From positions 62,001 to 126,000 of the forward strand of contig NZ_CAIJDP010000074.1 in NCBI RefSeq assembly GCF_903819435.1: a stretch of 64,000 nucleotides of DNA. The letters run 5' to 3'. Within the stretch, counting starts at the first letter, position 1. Each line of letters opens with the position of its first letter. Origin of the DNA: Flavobacterium salmonis (GTDB lineage Bacteria > Bacteroidota > Bacteroidia > Flavobacteriales > Flavobacteriaceae). The notes beneath the pieces were generated by a model. That model was not told the DNA's origin and made no database searches. It was given only the letters and a program-made list of their open reading frames with translations. A program made the translations under genes and the position numbers. This document shows positions 62,452 through 64,000 of this stretch, in pieces.

Positions 62452-64000
62452 TTATTCAATTTTAAAATCACCTTCCAGTCCATTTTCAGCATGAGACGCG
62501 ATCCAGACTTTAAAATCGCCTGGTTCTGCTTTGAGTTCCATTTTATCATTATAAAAAGCAAGATCTGAAACAGGAATTGAAAATTGTACAGTTTTAGATT
62601 CTTTAGGTTTTAATTCGATTTGTAAAAAATCTTTAAGTTCCCTGATAGGCCTTACAATACTTCCCGTAATATCACGGATATATAATTGAACTGTTTCTAT
62701 TCCGGGAGTATTTCCGGTATTGGTAATAACAGCAGAAACGTTTAATTTTTCGATGTTATTGTTTTTTAGGATTGCTTTTCCGATTTTTAAATTATCATAG
62801 GAGAAAGTGGTGTAACTCAATCCAAATCCAAAAGGAAACTGTGGCTCATATCCCGCATCCAGATAGTGAGAATTATTGCCTAAAGAACTTTGCCAGGCTT
62901 CTACAGGAATGTTCTGAATAGCTACAAAAGTTGTAGGATCTGCAGGTCTTCCTGTATTAGGATGATTGTAATAAATCGGAATCTGACCAACTTCTTTTGG
63001 CCAGGTTACAGGCAACTTTCCTGAAGGATTTGCTAATCCTAACAATATGTCAGAAATTGCAGGACCCGCCATAGTTCCTGGATGCCATGCCATAATTACG
63101 GCATTAACTTTTGGTAAAACAGCTCCTAAGGTTATAGGTCTTCCTGCCAGCAATATTAGTACAATTGGTTTTCCTGTTTTTTGTAATTCAGCTATTAATT
63201 TTTCCTGTAAACCAGGTAAATTAATATTGGCCCGTGAATGTGCTTCGCCCGAAAGAATAGCTTCTTCTCCTGCAAAAAATAAAATAACATCTGATTTTTT
63301 AGCTTCTGCTATTGCTGATGCAAATCCGTTTTCAGATAACGATCGACTATGCGAAAGCCCTGATGCATAAAACACATTATCTTGTCCAAAACTATTTTGA
63401 AAAGCTTTCAGCGGAGTCTGAGAATCTTCTTTGTTGCCATCAAAAATCCAAGTACCTAATTGTTCTCTTGGCGCGTCTGCCAATGGACCAATTATAGCTA
63501 TTTTTTGATTGTTTTTTAAAGGTAAAATTTGATTTTCATTCTTTAATAAAACACAGCTTTTACTGGCTGCAATTCTGGCAGTTTGTAAAGCATCGGCATT
63601 TAGTAAGGAGAATTTTTCGCGGTCTTTAAAATACGGATTTTCAAAAACTCCGGCTCTGAATTTTATTCGAAGAATATTACGAACCATTTCGTCCAATTGC
63701 TTTTCAGAGATTTTTTTTTCAGCAATTAGCGTTTTTAAATGATTTGCATAGGACAAACTGGTCATTTCCATGTCAAGTCCGGCTGATGCAGATTTAAGTG
63801 CCGCCTCTTTTTCATCGGCGGCATAACCATGAGGAATCATTTCAGTAACCGAATTCCAGTCACTCAGAACAAAACCATCATATTTCCATTCTTCGCGTAA
63901 AATTTTCTGGAGTAAAAAACGGTTCCCCGAAGCCGGAATTCCATTAAGGTCATTAAAAGAACTCATAAAAGTTGCAGCTCCTGATTTTGCTGCAGCCTCA
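62452..64000 (-). CDS. GH3 beta-glucosidase, 5' end beyond the window
   Basis: A family 3 glycoside hydrolase (BglX-like), incomplete: the frame stays open to the right edge, and the upstream codons (EAAAKSGAATF before the internal Met) continue the family pattern. The nucleophile Asp is in FVLSDWNSVTEM. The C-terminal GH3 domain (AIIGPLADAPREQLGTW, FFAGEEAILSGEAHSRANINL) and the fibronectin-III-like end (about the last 90 residues, VSAVITNTGNTPGIETVQLY) follow. Full-length relatives are about 750 residues, so some 230 lie outside. It is followed by the esterase gene. Confidence 0.92.
   Translation of the reverse strand, partial: EAAAKSGAATFMSSFNDLNGIPASGNRFLLQKILREEWKYDGFVLSDWNSVTEMIPHGYAADEKEAALKSASAGLDMEMTSLSYANHLKTLIAEKKISEKQLDEMVRNILRIKFRAGVFENPYFKDREKFSLLNADALQTARIAASKSCVLLKNENQILPLKNNQKIAIIGPLADAPREQLGTWIFDGNKEDSQTPLKAFQNSFGQDNVFYASGLSHSRSLSENGFASAIAEAKKSDVILFFAGEEAILSGEAHSRANINLPGLQEKLIAELQKTGKPIVLILLAGRPITLGAVLPKVNAVIMAWHPGTMAGPAISDILLGLANPSGKLPVTWPKEVGQIPIYYNHPNTGRPADPTTFVAIQNIPVEAWQSSLGNNSHYLDAGYEPQFPFGFGLSYTTFSYDNLKIGKAILKNNNIEKLNVSAVITNTGNTPGIETVQLYIRDITGSIVRPIRELKDFLQIELKPKESKTVQFSIPVSDLAFYNDKMELKAEPGDFKVWIASHAENGLEGDFKIE

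Overview
The window looks like chromosome of a Flavobacterium-type member of the Bacteroidota. It is AT-rich, has almost no Shine-Dalgarno sites, and carries many copies of the Bacteroidota -7 promoter element TAnnTTTG. It also has a TonB receptor/DUF4249 pair, lipoproteins with a Lys-Lys-rich start, and protein families typical of the genus. No rRNA, tRNA or CRISPR array was seen. The assignment rests on sequence style and protein resemblance only; no search was run.

Layout. 1-6998: a DUF4349 lipoprotein, pabB, a dipeptide epimerase, a DUF1456 protein, a LytS/LytR two-component pair and a DUF5694 protein. 7075-16090: core metabolism, with sucC, gltB-gltD (glutamate synthase) and lysA, each ended by a clear hairpin terminator. 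16091-25490: an accessory stretch. It holds a GIY-YIG nuclease flanked by palindromic repeats, a solo KAP P-loop NTPase, an XRE regulator, several uncharacterised secreted or membrane proteins, three different families of palindromic repeat, and three gene remnants (DUF4262-like, acyltransferase-like, AHSA1-like).

25491-31782: a TonB receptor with its DUF4249 lipoprotein, GyrI-like and DinB proteins, thiamine pyrophosphokinase, trmD and rplS, the last with a structured leader. 32061-36552: monomeric isocitrate dehydrogenase, then a TetR / small HMA-like protein / MFS operon with a clear operator-like dyad. 36640-45395: a YifB/ComM ATPase, a Gfo/Idh oxidoreductase, two tandem amidohydrolase genes and the ammonium transporter amt. 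45715-53289 (minus strand): a DsbD-like reductase, tilS, uvrB, a lipoprotein hydrolase and rlmF.

53507-64000: a secreted archaemetzincin, an FMN reductase, a cupin, an MFS carrier, a cyclophilin-FKBP fusion, a small cytochrome c, a Gre/Rnk-like factor, a thioredoxin-like protein, several alpha/beta hydrolases, a CsaA-like protein and a GH3 beta-glucosidase that runs off the right edge.

Nitrogen genes recur: Amt imports ammonium, GltBD makes glutamate, LysA makes lysine, PabB feeds folate. The most unusual points are the GIY-YIG gene beside REPIN-like inverted repeats, the operator dyad at the TetR-HMA-MFS operon, the archaemetzincin with a signal peptide, the amidohydrolase pair in which only one of three domains keeps its HxH metal motif, and the rplS leader hairpin.
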